55,000 bases of DNA from Sinorhizobium numidicum. GTDB lineage: Bacteria > Pseudomonadota > Alphaproteobacteria > Rhizobiales > Rhizobiaceae. Under the pieces are notes generated by a model, which had not been told where the DNA came from, did not search any database, and saw nothing but the letters and a program-made list of their open reading frames with translations. Location: the NCBI RefSeq assembly GCF_029892045.1, contig NZ_CP120368.1, positions 1-55,000 of the forward strand, given 5' to 3'. The translations under genes were made by a program, and so were the position numbers. Position 1 is the first letter of the stretch. Each line of letters begins with the position of its first letter. Of this stretch, positions 45,907 through 54,573 are shown one piece after another.

Positions 45907-46581
45907 TTATTGCTGAACGACGACCCGTGCGCCCTTGCCCGGACGCACGCGCGAATAGAGATCGATGATGTCCTGGTTCATCAGGCGGATGCAGCCGGAA
46001 GATGCGGCCGTGCCGATCGAGGCCCATTCCGGTGTGCCGTGCAGGCGGAAGAGCGTGTCCTTGCCCTCGCTGTTGAAAAGGTAGAGAGCACGCGCGCCGA
46101 GCGGGTTGCCGATGCCGGGACCCATGCCGGCTTCGACATATTTGGCAACTTCAGGCTTGCGCTCGGCCATCTCCTTCGGCGGATGCCAAGTCGGCCATTC
46201 CTGTTTCCAGGCGACATAGGCTTCGCCTTCCCAGGCGAAACCGGCTTTGCCTACGCCAATGCCGTAGCGAACGGCTTTGCCGCCGGGCAGAATATAGTAG
46301 AGGAAGCGATTCGGCGTGTTGACGATAATAGTACCCGGACGCTCCTTGGTGGCATAATCGACGATCTGGCGATGAAATCGCTCGTCGACCCGGTTGATCG
46401 GCACCGCTGGCAGGGCATATCCGTGGTCCTCGACAGGGCCATAACCGGCGGAAAATATTTGATTCGTCGCCACTTTTTCACCCTCGGGAGCAGGGCCGGC
46501 TGTGGACGTGGTTTGCGAACAGCCGGCAATGGCAACAGTGGCCGCCAGACTGCACAATAGAAGGGCGTTGCGGAAGCGCAT
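45907..46581 (-). CDS. L,D-transpeptidase lipoprotein (ErfK/YbiS family)
   Basis: A 224-residue enzyme with a lipobox, AIAGC, at residues 17-21, so it is a lipoprotein anchored on the periplasmic side. The catalytic YkuD domain has HGTPEW (His181) and SSGCIRLMN with the nucleophile Cys197. Such enzymes form 3-3 peptidoglycan cross-links or attach proteins to peptidoglycan, a major mode of cross-linking in Rhizobiales. It is a single gene, convergent with glcB across a bidirectional terminator. Confidence 0.94.
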   Translation of the reverse strand: MRFRNALLLCSLAATVAIAGCSQTTSTAGPAPEGEKVATNQIFSAGYGPVEDHGYALPAVPINRVDERFHRQIVDYATKERPGTIIVNTPNRFLYYILPGGKAVRYGIGVGKAGFAWEGEAYVAWKQEWPTWHPPKEMAERKPEVAKYVEAGMGPGIGNPLGARALYLFNSEGKDTLFRLHGTPEWASIGTAASSGCIRLMNQDIIDLYSRVRPGKGARVVVQQ

Positions 46582-46770
46582 GAGTGTCTCTTAAAAGGAA
46601 TGAGGAAATACGGGGGGTCCCGGCCGTCAGCAACACCAGCTTATTTTCGATTGGATCGCGCTACGCAAGGCATTGCGCCGCCGCAATTCGGCCAAAAAGT
46701 GTAAATTCCGTGACGATTGCTTTTTTGCAACAAGCCGCGGTGCCAGGAACGTAAAAGCGGGAGTCAGGCG

Positions 46771-47298
46771 ATGACGATTCTATCGATCCATGACGACAAT
46801 CCGCTCGCCGACGGGCGCCAGTCGGAGCGAGCGCTAAAGGTACGCCGCGGTGTCCAGCGGCTGCTCACGGAATTGCGCCATGCCGTTCTGCCAGAGTTGA
46901 CGCTCGCAAGCGGCCGGCGAGCGGATCTCATTTCGCTTTCGGCCAAGGGGGAGATCTGGATTATCGAGATAAAAACCTCGATCGAGGACTTCCGCGTCGA
47001 TCGCAAGTGGCCGGAATACCGCCTCCATTGCGACCGCCTGTTCTTTGCGACGCATGCGCAAGTGCCGCTCGACATCTTCCCGGAGGATTGCGGACTTCTG
47101 CTTTCCGACGGTTATGAAGCGCATATGCTGCGCAATGCGCCGGAACATCGGCTGGCGCCGGCCACGCGAAAATCGGTGACGCAGGCCTTCGCCCGCACTG
47201 CCGGGCAGCGCTTGATGCACGCCGAATGGGCGGCGGAGCGAAACGGCGAACTCGGCCAGTCCATTCGCGACATTGTCGGCGGCACGCGCGATGGCTAG
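46771..47298 (+). CDS. mmcB: MmcB-type DNA repair nuclease-fold protein
   Basis: A 175-residue protein of the MmcB family, named after a Caulobacter DNA damage gene. The PD-(D/E)XK-like signature is visible: Asp52 in GRRADLIS, then Glu66 and Lys68 in WIIEIKTS, which suggests endonuclease activity. The ATG at 46771 is chosen because the family N-terminus begins there. The stop codon abuts an R2 element. No LexA box could be recognised in the 189-base upstream spacer. Confidence 0.85.
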   Translation: MTILSIHDDNPLADGRQSERALKVRRGVQRLLTELRHAVLPELTLASGRRADLISLSAKGEIWIIEIKTSIEDFRVDRKWPEYRLHCDRLFFATHAQVPLDIFPEDCGLLLSDGYEAHMLRNAPEHRLAPATRKSVTQAFARTAGQRLMHAEWAAERNGELGQSIRDIVGGTRDG

Positions 47299-47408
47299 CG
47301 CGGGATGAGGAAAAGTGTGCGCGGTTTTCCGGCCGCATCCCGCGCTAACTTATTAGAATCGATCACGTTCATGATTTTAGGTCGATCCGACCTAAAATCA
47401 TCGTGATC
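47299..47408 (+). repeat. R2 mosaic palindromic element, full copy after mmcB
   Basis: Hairpin 1 has arms CGCGGGATG (47299-47307) and CATCCCGCG (47336-47344), with an inner GCGG-TTTT-CCGG. Then CTAACTTATTAGAATC, and hairpin 2, GATCACG plus ATGATTTTAGGTCG pairing with CGACCTAAAATCAT plus CGTGATC (47361-47408): 21 paired bases and a three-base loop. Its first base follows the mmcB stop codon directly. Confidence 0.85.
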
Positions 47409-47410
47409 TA

Positions 47411-47627
47411 ACGCGGGATGAGAAAAAGTGTGCGCGCTCTGCGGCCCGCATCTCGCTCCAACTTACTACAGCGTCGTGCGTCTTTTCAGACGCACAAAGG
47501 TCGCTGTAGCACTTTGAATTGCCGGATGTTTTTATCCTTAAATCGGCTCCGATTTAAGGAAACATCAGTAGAATCGATCACGTTTATGATTTTGAGCCGA
47601 TTCGAACCCAAAATTATCGTGACCTAG
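47411..47627 (+). repeat. R2 element, second tandem copy, split by an R1 element
   Basis: The left half at 47411-47465 (ACGCGGGATGAGAAAAAGTG to CCAACTTACTA) and the right half at 47567-47627 (AGTAGAATCGATCACG, then the ATGATTTTGAG hairpin) match the neighbouring copy in order. R1 copy e lies exactly between them. The whole 348-base mmcB-actR spacer is therefore repeat DNA. Confidence 0.8.
47466..47567 (-). repeat. R1 mosaic palindromic element, copy e (full length, reverse)
   Basis: Read on the minus strand: left hairpin with outer arms GATGTTT / AAACATC around CCTTAAATCGG-AG-CCGATTTAAGG (11 bp, perfect), linker GCAATTCAAAGTG, right hairpin with outer CTACAGCG / CGCTGTAG and inner GTGCGTCT-GAAA-AGACGCAC, all perfect. 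This is the best-preserved copy and can serve as the reference. Confidence 0.85.
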
Positions 47628-47646
47628 GCCGGCCGGCTCGGGATGA

Positions 47647-48231
47647 TCACTTCGGCGCCCGTTTGGCGAGGATACGCTGCAGCGTCCTGCGGTGCATGTT
47701 GAGGCGTCGCGCGGTTTCGGAAACATTGCGCTCGCACATCTCGTAGACGCGCTGGATATGTTCCCACCGCACGCGATCCGCCGACATCGGATTTTCCGGT
47801 GGCTCGACCCGCTCGCCTTGGCGCTGCACCAGAGCGGCAAAGATGTCGTCGGCATCCGCCGGCTTTGCAAGATAATCGACGGCCCCCAGCTTCACCGCGT
47901 TGACTGCGGTCGCGATGTTGCCATAGCCGGTCAGCATGATCATCCGAGTGTCGTCGCGGCGGCCACGAATCGCCTCGATCACGTCGAGCCCGCTGCCATC
48001 GCCCAGCCGAAGATCGATCACCGCATGCTTCGGCGGATTGCTCTTCGCCTTGGCGATACCTTCCGCGACCGATTCGGCGATCTCGACCGTAAAACCTCGT
48101 GCCTCCATGGCGCGCGCCAGACGGCGCAGGAACGGCCCGTCGTCGTCGACGATCAACAGGGTCCTGTCCGGCCCGATCAGGTCGGCATCCGCAGACTGTG
48201 TGCTTGGCGCAGCCGTCGATTTTTCGATCAT
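47647..48231 (-). CDS. actR: ActR response regulator (RegA/PrrA family)
   Basis: A 194-residue regulator. The receiver domain has VDDDGPF near residue 28 and phosphoacceptor Asp73 in AVIDLRLGDGSG. The Fis-type helix-turn-helix at the C-terminus (VSETARRLNMHRRTLQRILAK) is the RegA/PrrA hallmark. It is the partner of ActS, encoded 89 bases upstream. The system is required for acid tolerance and redox control in Sinorhizobium. The ATG at 48231 is preferred over upstream in-frame codons. Confidence 0.95.
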   Translation of the reverse strand: MIEKSTAAPSTQSADADLIGPDRTLLIVDDDGPFLRRLARAMEARGFTVEIAESVAEGIAKAKSNPPKHAVIDLRLGDGSGLDVIEAIRGRRDDTRMIMLTGYGNIATAVNAVKLGAVDYLAKPADADDIFAALVQRQGERVEPPENPMSADRVRWEHIQRVYEMCERNVSETARRLNMHRRTLQRILAKRAPK

Positions 48232-48320
48232 TTTTTTGCAATCCCTAAGCAAAAACCTGGAGAGTTTTCGCTACCGCTATGTGGGTTTTCTCACGGTTGT
48301 CTTCAATAAACTGCCAAAAG

Positions 48321-49625
48321 TCATTTCGCCAGTTTCGTGTCCATCAGCGCACGCGGCCATTCGACGCTGACCCGGGCGCCGGGCCGCTCGGGCCCGCCGT
48401 TCTCGAAACGCAGCCGAGCGCCGGAACGCTCAAGCAGCGTCTTGGCGATGAAGAGACCCAGGCCGAGACCGCCGGCGCTGTCGTCCTTCTGTCGTTTGGT
48501 GACATAGGGCTCGCCGATCCGCGCCAGGATGTCAGGAGGAAAACCGTCGCCGTCGTCCTCGATCGTCACCTTCACGCGCTCGGCCGTGTGCTCCACGGTA
48601 ACGGTCACGTCCTTCCGGGCGTAGTCGACCGCGTTTTCGAGCAGATTGCCGAGGCCATAGAGAATGCCGGCATTGCGTTTGCCGACGGGCTCCGAGGCGC
48701 GATCGCCTTTCTCGACGAGTTTTATCTGGATGCCGAATTCGCGATGCGGCGCCATCACCTCCTCGATCAGCGACGAAAGCGGAAGGAGCCGCATATGCTC
48801 CTCGCTTTCGGAGGAAAGCGTCGTCAGCCGCTTGAGGATGTCGCGGCATCGTTCGCTTTGGCTCCGAAGCAGGTGGACGTCCTCGCCGAAGCGGGGATCG
48901 TCACCAAGCTCCCGCTCCATCTCCTTGGCGACGACGCTGATCGTCGCAAGCGGCGTCCCGAGTTCATGCGCGGCAGCGGCGGCGAGGCCGTCGAGCTGCG
49001 ACAGGTGCTTTTCGCGCTGGAGCACGAGCTCCGTTGCGGTCAGTGCTTCCGAAAGCTCGCTTGCCTCAAGTGAGACGCGGTAAGTGTAGAAGGCGGCGAA
49101 GGCCGTCATCGAAACGATCGCGAACCAGATGCCCGCCGTCAGCACGCGCGGGATCATGAGCACCGTTCCGGGATACCAGGGCAGCGGGAAGGGCGAGAAG
49201 GCGAGAGCCGTAACGCCGATCACCGCAAGGCCTGCAAGCACGATGCTTTGCGGCTTCGGCTGGGATGCCGACGAAATGATGACCGGCACGCAGAGCAGCG
49301 GCGCAAAGGGGTTGGCAAGGCCTCCGGTGATGAAAAGCAGCGCCGTCAGTTGCGCGAGATCAAGCCCGAGCAGGGCAAAGGCCGCCGGCGGCGTCAAGCG
49401 ATGCGTCGGCGGAAAGCGGATCGTGAGAAACGCGTTCAGCCCTGCCAGGCTCGCGATCAGCGCCGAACAGGCAACGAGCGGCAAGGGAAACTGCAGCCAC
49501 AAGGCGGTCACGACGACGGCGACGGATTGACCGCCGACCGCCAGCCAGCGTAGCCGAACCAGTGTCTGCAATCTGAGGCTGCGATTGCTGTTGAGGTCGC
49601 TATGGTCGAATGTCATTGGAGACAT
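48321..49625 (-). CDS. actS: ActS redox/acid sensor kinase (RegB/PrrB family)
   Basis: A 434-residue membrane kinase with about six N-terminal spans (residues 25-180). The quinone-site motif GGxxNPF of RegB is present as GGLANPF. The H-box is AAAAHELGTPLATISV, and the Cys in QSERCRDILKRL fits the position of the redox-active RegB cysteine. ATPase boxes DDGDGFPPDILARIG and GGLGLGLFIAKTLL follow. The start is ATG 49625; ATG 49616 is the alternative. The gene lies 92 bases after hrpB and precedes actR. Confidence 0.95.
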   Translation of the reverse strand: MSPMTFDHSDLNSNRSLRLQTLVRLRWLAVGGQSVAVVVTALWLQFPLPLVACSALIASLAGLNAFLTIRFPPTHRLTPPAAFALLGLDLAQLTALLFITGGLANPFAPLLCVPVIISSASQPKPQSIVLAGLAVIGVTALAFSPFPLPWYPGTVLMIPRVLTAGIWFAIVSMTAFAAFYTYRVSLEASELSEALTATELVLQREKHLSQLDGLAAAAAHELGTPLATISVVAKEMERELGDDPRFGEDVHLLRSQSERCRDILKRLTTLSSESEEHMRLLPLSSLIEEVMAPHREFGIQIKLVEKGDRASEPVGKRNAGILYGLGNLLENAVDYARKDVTVTVEHTAERVKVTIEDDGDGFPPDILARIGEPYVTKRQKDDSAGGLGLGLFIAKTLLERSGARLRFENGGPERPGARVSVEWPRALMDTKLAK

Positions 49626-49717
49626 GCTGCTATCGGTCCTGCTTGCATTTTTTCCGCCGCCCGATCGGAGACTGCATTGTTGGACTCTATCCCGATCCAG
49701 GAAATTATAAAGCAAGC

Positions 49718-52177
49718 TTACGTCCCGCGCGGCTTCGCCCGTGTCGTCGGCATGGCATTGGCCGGATCTTCCGGCCAGGGATGTTTTGGGTAGCGCCCGC
49801 GCATCTCCGCTCGTACATCCTTCCACGATCCCGCCCAGAAGCCCGGCAGGTCACGGGTCGTCTGGATCGGCCGGTGGCCGGGCGAGATCAGTTCCAAGAG
49901 AAGCGGCAGGCGGCCGTCGCCGATCGTCGGGTGCGCCTTCAGACCAAAAAGCTCCTGCACACGGATCGAAAGCAGCGGTTCGTCGCCGTCATAGTGGATC
50001 GGATGACGATGCCCGGTCGGGGCTTCGAAATGCGTCGGGGCCAGTTTTACGAGATCGCGCTGAAGCCCATAGGGGACGAGCGAAAGCAGCCCTTCGGCGA
50101 GATCGTTCGGCTTGATCCCATCTAGACTTCCGGCGTTGTGCTGAAAGGGAACGAACCACTCGTCGAGGCGAGACAGCAATGCCGCGTCCGACATGTCCGG
50201 CCAGGGTTCACCGATCGAACGATGAAGAAATCCGATGCGATCCCGCAGCTGCGCCACATCTTTCGGGAAGGGCACGGCGGCGAGCCCCAGTTGTCGAATG
50301 CCGTCGGCCAGCGCACGCGCCGCCGCCTCGCCGCTCGGACGAGGTAGCGGCGTCTCGTCGAAAATGATCGCTCCAAGCCGCGTCACGCGACGCGCGCGCA
50401 CTTGGCGACTTGCCCGATCGAAAAAGGTCTGCTCCTCGTTGACGATCGCCTCGGGCATATGCGCTTCGACATCCGCCCTGGTAATTTCCGCCGCCGCGAG
50501 CACGCGCTGCGCTCCGGCTCTTCCCGTCAGATCGGCGACGACCAGCATCCCCGCCGAAGCGAGGCGCTCGGTTTCCGGCACTTCTGCGCCCCGTCCGTTT
50601 GCCATGACGAACCGGCCACGCCCCCCACGCTGCAAGGCGATCCGGTCGGGATAGGCATGTATCAGCAAGGGGCCGGGCAGGGCGCGCTCACCGCCGGTCT
50701 CGTGCGCCTCGAGATCTGCGGCCATCCGCTTCGCAAGGCGGCGCGCGGCTTCTGCCCGGTCGCTGCGGTCCGCTCGGAACCGGCGCAGTCTGTCCTCGAG
50801 ATCGAGGCTGTTGCCGCCTAGCCCTTGCTCCGTGAGCATCACCGCGAGCAGACAGGCCTCCTGCGCCTGGCCCTCTTCCGCTGCCAAGACCGCCATCGCC
50901 GCGAGACGGACGGGTAGCGCCAGATTGCGGATCCTGCGGCCTCTCGGCGTCAATGCGCCGCTGGCGTCGAGCGCTCCGAGCTCGACGAGCAGGTCGCGCG
51001 CTTCGCGCAAGGTTGCCTCTGGCGGTGGATCGATGAAGGCAAGGGCCGAGGGATCGGTAACACCCCAATGGGCGAGATCGAGCAGAAGACCGGAGAGGTC
51101 GCTGGCCAGGATCTGCGGCGGAGTGAAGGCGGCGAGCGCCGCCGTTTGGCCGGCATGCCAGAGCCGGATGGCGAGACCCGGCTCCGTTCGGCCAGCGCGG
51201 CCGGCGCGCTGGTCGGCCGATGCGCGCGAGACGCGTACGGTCTCCAGCCGCGTGATCCCGGTCGAGGCCTCGAAGACGGGCAGGCGCTGTAGGCCGCTAT
51301 CGACAACGATCCGCACGCCGTCGATGGTGATCGAGGTCTCGGCGATCGAAGTCGCGAGCACGATCTTGCGTGTTCCATTCGGCGCCGGGCGAATCGCGGC
51401 ATCCTGCTCCTTCTGACTCAGATTGCCGTAAAGCGGCACGATTGCGGTACTGTCGCCGAAGCGCCCCGTGAGGCGCTCGGCGGTGCGGGCGATCTCGGCC
51501 TGCCCCGGCAGGAAGGCGAGGATCGACCCCTCTTCGGATCGATGCGCGTCCGCGATCGTTCGTGCGACGGCGTCCTCCACGCTTTCACCGGCATTTCTCT
51601 GCTGGTAGCGAATATCGATCGGAAAGCTTCGCCCTTCGCTTCTGATGACCGGGGCGTCACCGAGCAATTTCACGACGCGTTCGACGTCAAGCGTCGCCGA
51701 CATGACGATGATTTTCAGGTCGCCGCGGAGCGCCGATTGGACGTCGAGCGCCAACGCGAGACCAAAATCCGCATCGAGCGAGCGCTCGTGGAACTCGTCG
51801 AAAAGGACCGCTGAGACGCCGGAAAGCTCGGGATCGTCGAGGATCATCCGGCTAAAGACGCCTTCGGTAACCACTTCTATCCGCGTGCGTGACGAAACTC
51901 GGTTGTCGAGCCTCATGCGGTAGCCGACGGTCTCTCCGACTTTCTCGCCGATCAGTTCGGCCATTCGTCCAGCCGCGGCGCGCGCCGCCAACCGGCGCGG
52001 CTCGAGCAGGATGATCTTGCCGCCCGCAAACGAGGGCTGGTCCAACAGGAAGATCGGCACCAGCGTCGTCTTGCCGGCGCCGGGCGGAGCGGACAACACC
52101 ACGGATCCCCTGACGCTGAGCGCTTCGGCGAGCGCCGGGAGGATCTCGCGGACGGGCAAGAGCGGAAGGTCGCGCAT
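49718..52177 (-). CDS. hrpB: HrpB ATP-dependent helicase
   Basis: An 819-residue DEAH-type helicase. Walker A APPGAGKT is at residues 30-37, the box FDEFHERSLDADF carries the DExH motif, and QRAGRAGRTEPG is motif VI. The C-terminal HrpB-specific domain is present in full. Its cellular role is poorly defined. The ATG overlaps the stop codon of the ABC ATPase upstream by one base (TGATG), so it is read from the same mRNA. Confidence 0.94.
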   Translation of the reverse strand: MRDLPLLPVREILPALAEALSVRGSVVLSAPPGAGKTTLVPIFLLDQPSFAGGKIILLEPRRLAARAAAGRMAELIGEKVGETVGYRMRLDNRVSSRTRIEVVTEGVFSRMILDDPELSGVSAVLFDEFHERSLDADFGLALALDVQSALRGDLKIIVMSATLDVERVVKLLGDAPVIRSEGRSFPIDIRYQQRNAGESVEDAVARTIADAHRSEEGSILAFLPGQAEIARTAERLTGRFGDSTAIVPLYGNLSQKEQDAAIRPAPNGTRKIVLATSIAETSITIDGVRIVVDSGLQRLPVFEASTGITRLETVRVSRASADQRAGRAGRTEPGLAIRLWHAGQTAALAAFTPPQILASDLSGLLLDLAHWGVTDPSALAFIDPPPEATLREARDLLVELGALDASGALTPRGRRIRNLALPVRLAAMAVLAAEEGQAQEACLLAVMLTEQGLGGNSLDLEDRLRRFRADRSDRAEAARRLAKRMAADLEAHETGGERALPGPLLIHAYPDRIALQRGGRGRFVMANGRGAEVPETERLASAGMLVVADLTGRAGAQRVLAAAEITRADVEAHMPEAIVNEEQTFFDRASRQVRARRVTRLGAIIFDETPLPRPSGEAAARALADGIRQLGLAAVPFPKDVAQLRDRIGFLHRSIGEPWPDMSDAALLSRLDEWFVPFQHNAGSLDGIKPNDLAEGLLSLVPYGLQRDLVKLAPTHFEAPTGHRHPIHYDGDEPLLSIRVQELFGLKAHPTIGDGRLPLLLELISPGHRPIQTTRDLPGFWAGSWKDVRAEMRGRYPKHPWPEDPANAMPTTRAKPRGT

Positions 52178-52842
52178 CAGGCCTTCTCCTCGGTTCCGAC
52201 CTCGATCAGCCGCCCGCCCGCCGCCGCCGCGTCGGCGCCATCATGGGTGACGAGGATGGTCGGCAGGCCCGCCGCCTTCGCCTTTGAAAAGACCAGCTCG
52301 CGCATTTGCTGCCGCAGGGCGGCGTCGAGCTTCGAAAAGGGTTCGTCAAGCAGCAGAAACTCCGGTGTCGAGACGAGAACCCTTTGCAGCGCCACGCGCG
52401 CCTTCTGGCCGCCCGAAAGCGTCTCCGGATCGCGATCGAAGAAGCCGGCAAGGCCAACCTGTTCGAGCGCCTCTTCGGCCAGTTCGCGGCGTTTTTTATG
52501 CCCTTTGACTGCGGCAGGAATGGCGAAAACGATATTGCCGCCGACGGAGAGATGCGGAAAAAGCAAAGGGTCCTGAAAGAGAATGCCGGCGTGGCGCCGG
52601 TTCGCCGCGATCTCGGTCAGATCCCGGTCTCCGATCAGGATCCGACCGCTGACATCGAATGCCGGATCGAGAAAACCGCCGGCAAAGGCGAGCAGCGTCG
52701 ACTTGCCGGAGCCGGACGGGCCCATGACCGTCAGAACCTCGCCTGGCATCACCGTCGCCGAGATCGAGAGCAGCATCCGTCCTTCCAGGCGGATCGTTAC
52801 ATCCGCCAGTGTGAGGGACCTTGAGGTTCCAACTGCCTGCAT
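52177..52842 (-). CDS. ynjD: ABC transporter ATPase (YnjD/ThiQ-like)
   Basis: A 221-residue ABC ATPase with Walker A GPSGSGKST (41-49), signature LSGGQKARVALQR and Walker B FLLLDEPF. It is followed by the short, alanine-rich C-terminus found in YnjD. It is expected to power the adjacent two-domain permease. The system resembles E. coli YnjBCD, whose substrate is undefined; relatives import thiamine or metals. It starts immediately after the permease gene. Confidence 0.88.
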   Translation of the reverse strand: MQAVGTSRSLTLADVTIRLEGRMLLSISATVMPGEVLTVMGPSGSGKSTLLAFAGGFLDPAFDVSGRILIGDRDLTEIAANRRHAGILFQDPLLFPHLSVGGNIVFAIPAAVKGHKKRRELAEEALEQVGLAGFFDRDPETLSGGQKARVALQRVLVSTPEFLLLDEPFSKLDAALRQQMRELVFSKAKAAGLPTILVTHDGADAAAAGGRLIEVGTEEKA

Positions 52843-54573
52843 TCACATCCTCATTGCGCGCCGGTTGCGGAATAGCAATTGCGGCGCGAGCGACGCAACG
52901 AGAAATGCGAGGAAGGGCAGCAGGGCCTGGATTAACGCGTAAACGCCGATGACGCGCCGGTCGCCGCCGGAGGAAAGGGCCACCGCCTCCGTCGTAATCG
53001 TCGTCAGCCGGCCGGCGCCTATCAGGAGCGTTGGAAGATAGAGACCGACCGAAACCGAAAAACCCACGGCAAGAGCGGTAAGGCAGGCGCGAAACAGCAG
53101 CGGCAGCCGGACAGTCAGAAGTATTTCCGAAGCCGATTTGCCGAATCCGGCTGCAATTTTCTCGAAGCGCGGATCGAGTTCGCGCCAGGGCGCCGACAGC
53201 GACAGGAGCACATAGGGAAGGACGAACAGGAAATGAACCGCCATCACGCTCGGAAAGGCCGGCGTGAGCCCTGCCGAGACGATCAGGATCTGCAAACCAA
53301 AGACAAAACTGATCTCCGGAACAATGAGGGGCAGATAGAGCAATTTGTAGCCGGTTGCTTTCATGTTTCTGCCCGCGGAGCCATTCCGATGCAGCAGCAG
53401 GATAGTGCACAGCAATGCCAGCGATGAGGCGGAGAGGCCCAGGGCAACCGTCATACGAAGCGGTTCCCAGATCTGCGGAAGCGTCCGCAGCCATATTCTC
53501 GACGTCAGGTTTGCCGGCACGGCGTCCGGAAACTGCCAGAGGCCCGCGACCGACCAAACGGCAAGAAGCGCAAGTCCCATGAAGATCAAGGCGGCGCAGG
53601 CAGCCATCGCAAGGGCGGAGGCGATGCGGAGCGCTGCGTCGTTCGGAAAACGCCGGCCTGAGTAGGTCAGGACCGCAAGTGCGGACCTTCCCAGCCGCTC
53701 CAGCACTATCCAGATTGCCATTGCCGCAAGCACGACGGCAAGGTGCAGCAGGGCGCCCGCCGAAGCGAGAAATCGTGGGCTGAGACCCTGATCCGCGGCC
53801 CATTCAATGATGCGTACCGGCAGTGTCGCAGGCAGTTGCGGCCCGAGGATCATAGCGACGTCGACAACAGATAGCGAATAGACCAGAACAGCGAAGACCG
53901 GCAGGCGGATCTGTCTGTAGAGAGCCGGCCAGAGGCTGATCAGAAAACCGCAGAGACGCCCGTAGCCGAGAGCCTCCGTCAACTGCCCCGAGCTGCGAAC
54001 GGGAAGCTGCGGCAGTGCCGCCAGCGTCACCAGGAAGAGGAATGGAACTTCCTTCGTGATGAGCCCGGCAACCATCGATAGGGCGAGCGGATCGTTCGGG
54101 AGAAGCCAGTCCGGCGGCCGCATGAAGCCCGTCATCTCCGGTGAAATGAGGCGGAGGAGAAAGCCGGAAGGCGCAATGAGGAAGGCAAGCGCGAAGGCCG
54201 CGGCGGCATGCGGAATTGCAAGCAGCGGGGAAACCAGGTGCTGCACGCGGGCGAAGATCCGCGTGCCGGCGAAGCCCGCGACGAACGTAGCGACGATCGC
54301 CACCGCGGCCGAGGTGGTGATCAGGCCCGCCGAAAGCCCGGCCAGGATCGAGCGAAGCATATGCGGTTGGCGGGCAAGCTCTTCGAAATGGGCCAGGGTG
54401 AACTGAAAACCGCCGAGAGCCGGCAGGTATCCGAACGCCGGTAATACAGTTCCCGCGATCCCGGCAAATACCGGCAGCCCGAGCATGAGGACGAGGAGCG
54501 CGTTTCCCTTGAGAAGGCGCTGCAGCAGCTTTTCGCCCTGCCTTGAGTGCGCCGGCCTAATTGGCTGCCCCAT
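52843..54573 (-). CDS. ynjC: ABC transporter permease, double-length (YnjC-like)
   Basis: A 576-residue permease in which two ThiP-type halves are joined: about 12 hydrophobic segments, with the cytoplasmic coupling loop present in both halves (LTEALGYG and KIAAGFGKSASEIL). YnjC of E. coli has the same double architecture. The ATG at 54573 lies 17 bases inside the end of the binding-protein gene; an in-frame TTG at 54597 is an alternative. The ATPase gene follows directly. Confidence 0.9.
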   Translation of the reverse strand: MGQPIRPAHSRQGEKLLQRLLKGNALLVLMLGLPVFAGIAGTVLPAFGYLPALGGFQFTLAHFEELARQPHMLRSILAGLSAGLITTSAAVAIVATFVAGFAGTRIFARVQHLVSPLLAIPHAAAAFALAFLIAPSGFLLRLISPEMTGFMRPPDWLLPNDPLALSMVAGLITKEVPFLFLVTLAALPQLPVRSSGQLTEALGYGRLCGFLISLWPALYRQIRLPVFAVLVYSLSVVDVAMILGPQLPATLPVRIIEWAADQGLSPRFLASAGALLHLAVVLAAMAIWIVLERLGRSALAVLTYSGRRFPNDAALRIASALAMAACAALIFMGLALLAVWSVAGLWQFPDAVPANLTSRIWLRTLPQIWEPLRMTVALGLSASSLALLCTILLLHRNGSAGRNMKATGYKLLYLPLIVPEISFVFGLQILIVSAGLTPAFPSVMAVHFLFVLPYVLLSLSAPWRELDPRFEKIAAGFGKSASEILLTVRLPLLFRACLTALAVGFSVSVGLYLPTLLIGAGRLTTITTEAVALSSGGDRRVIGVYALIQALLPFLAFLVASLAPQLLFRNRRAMRM

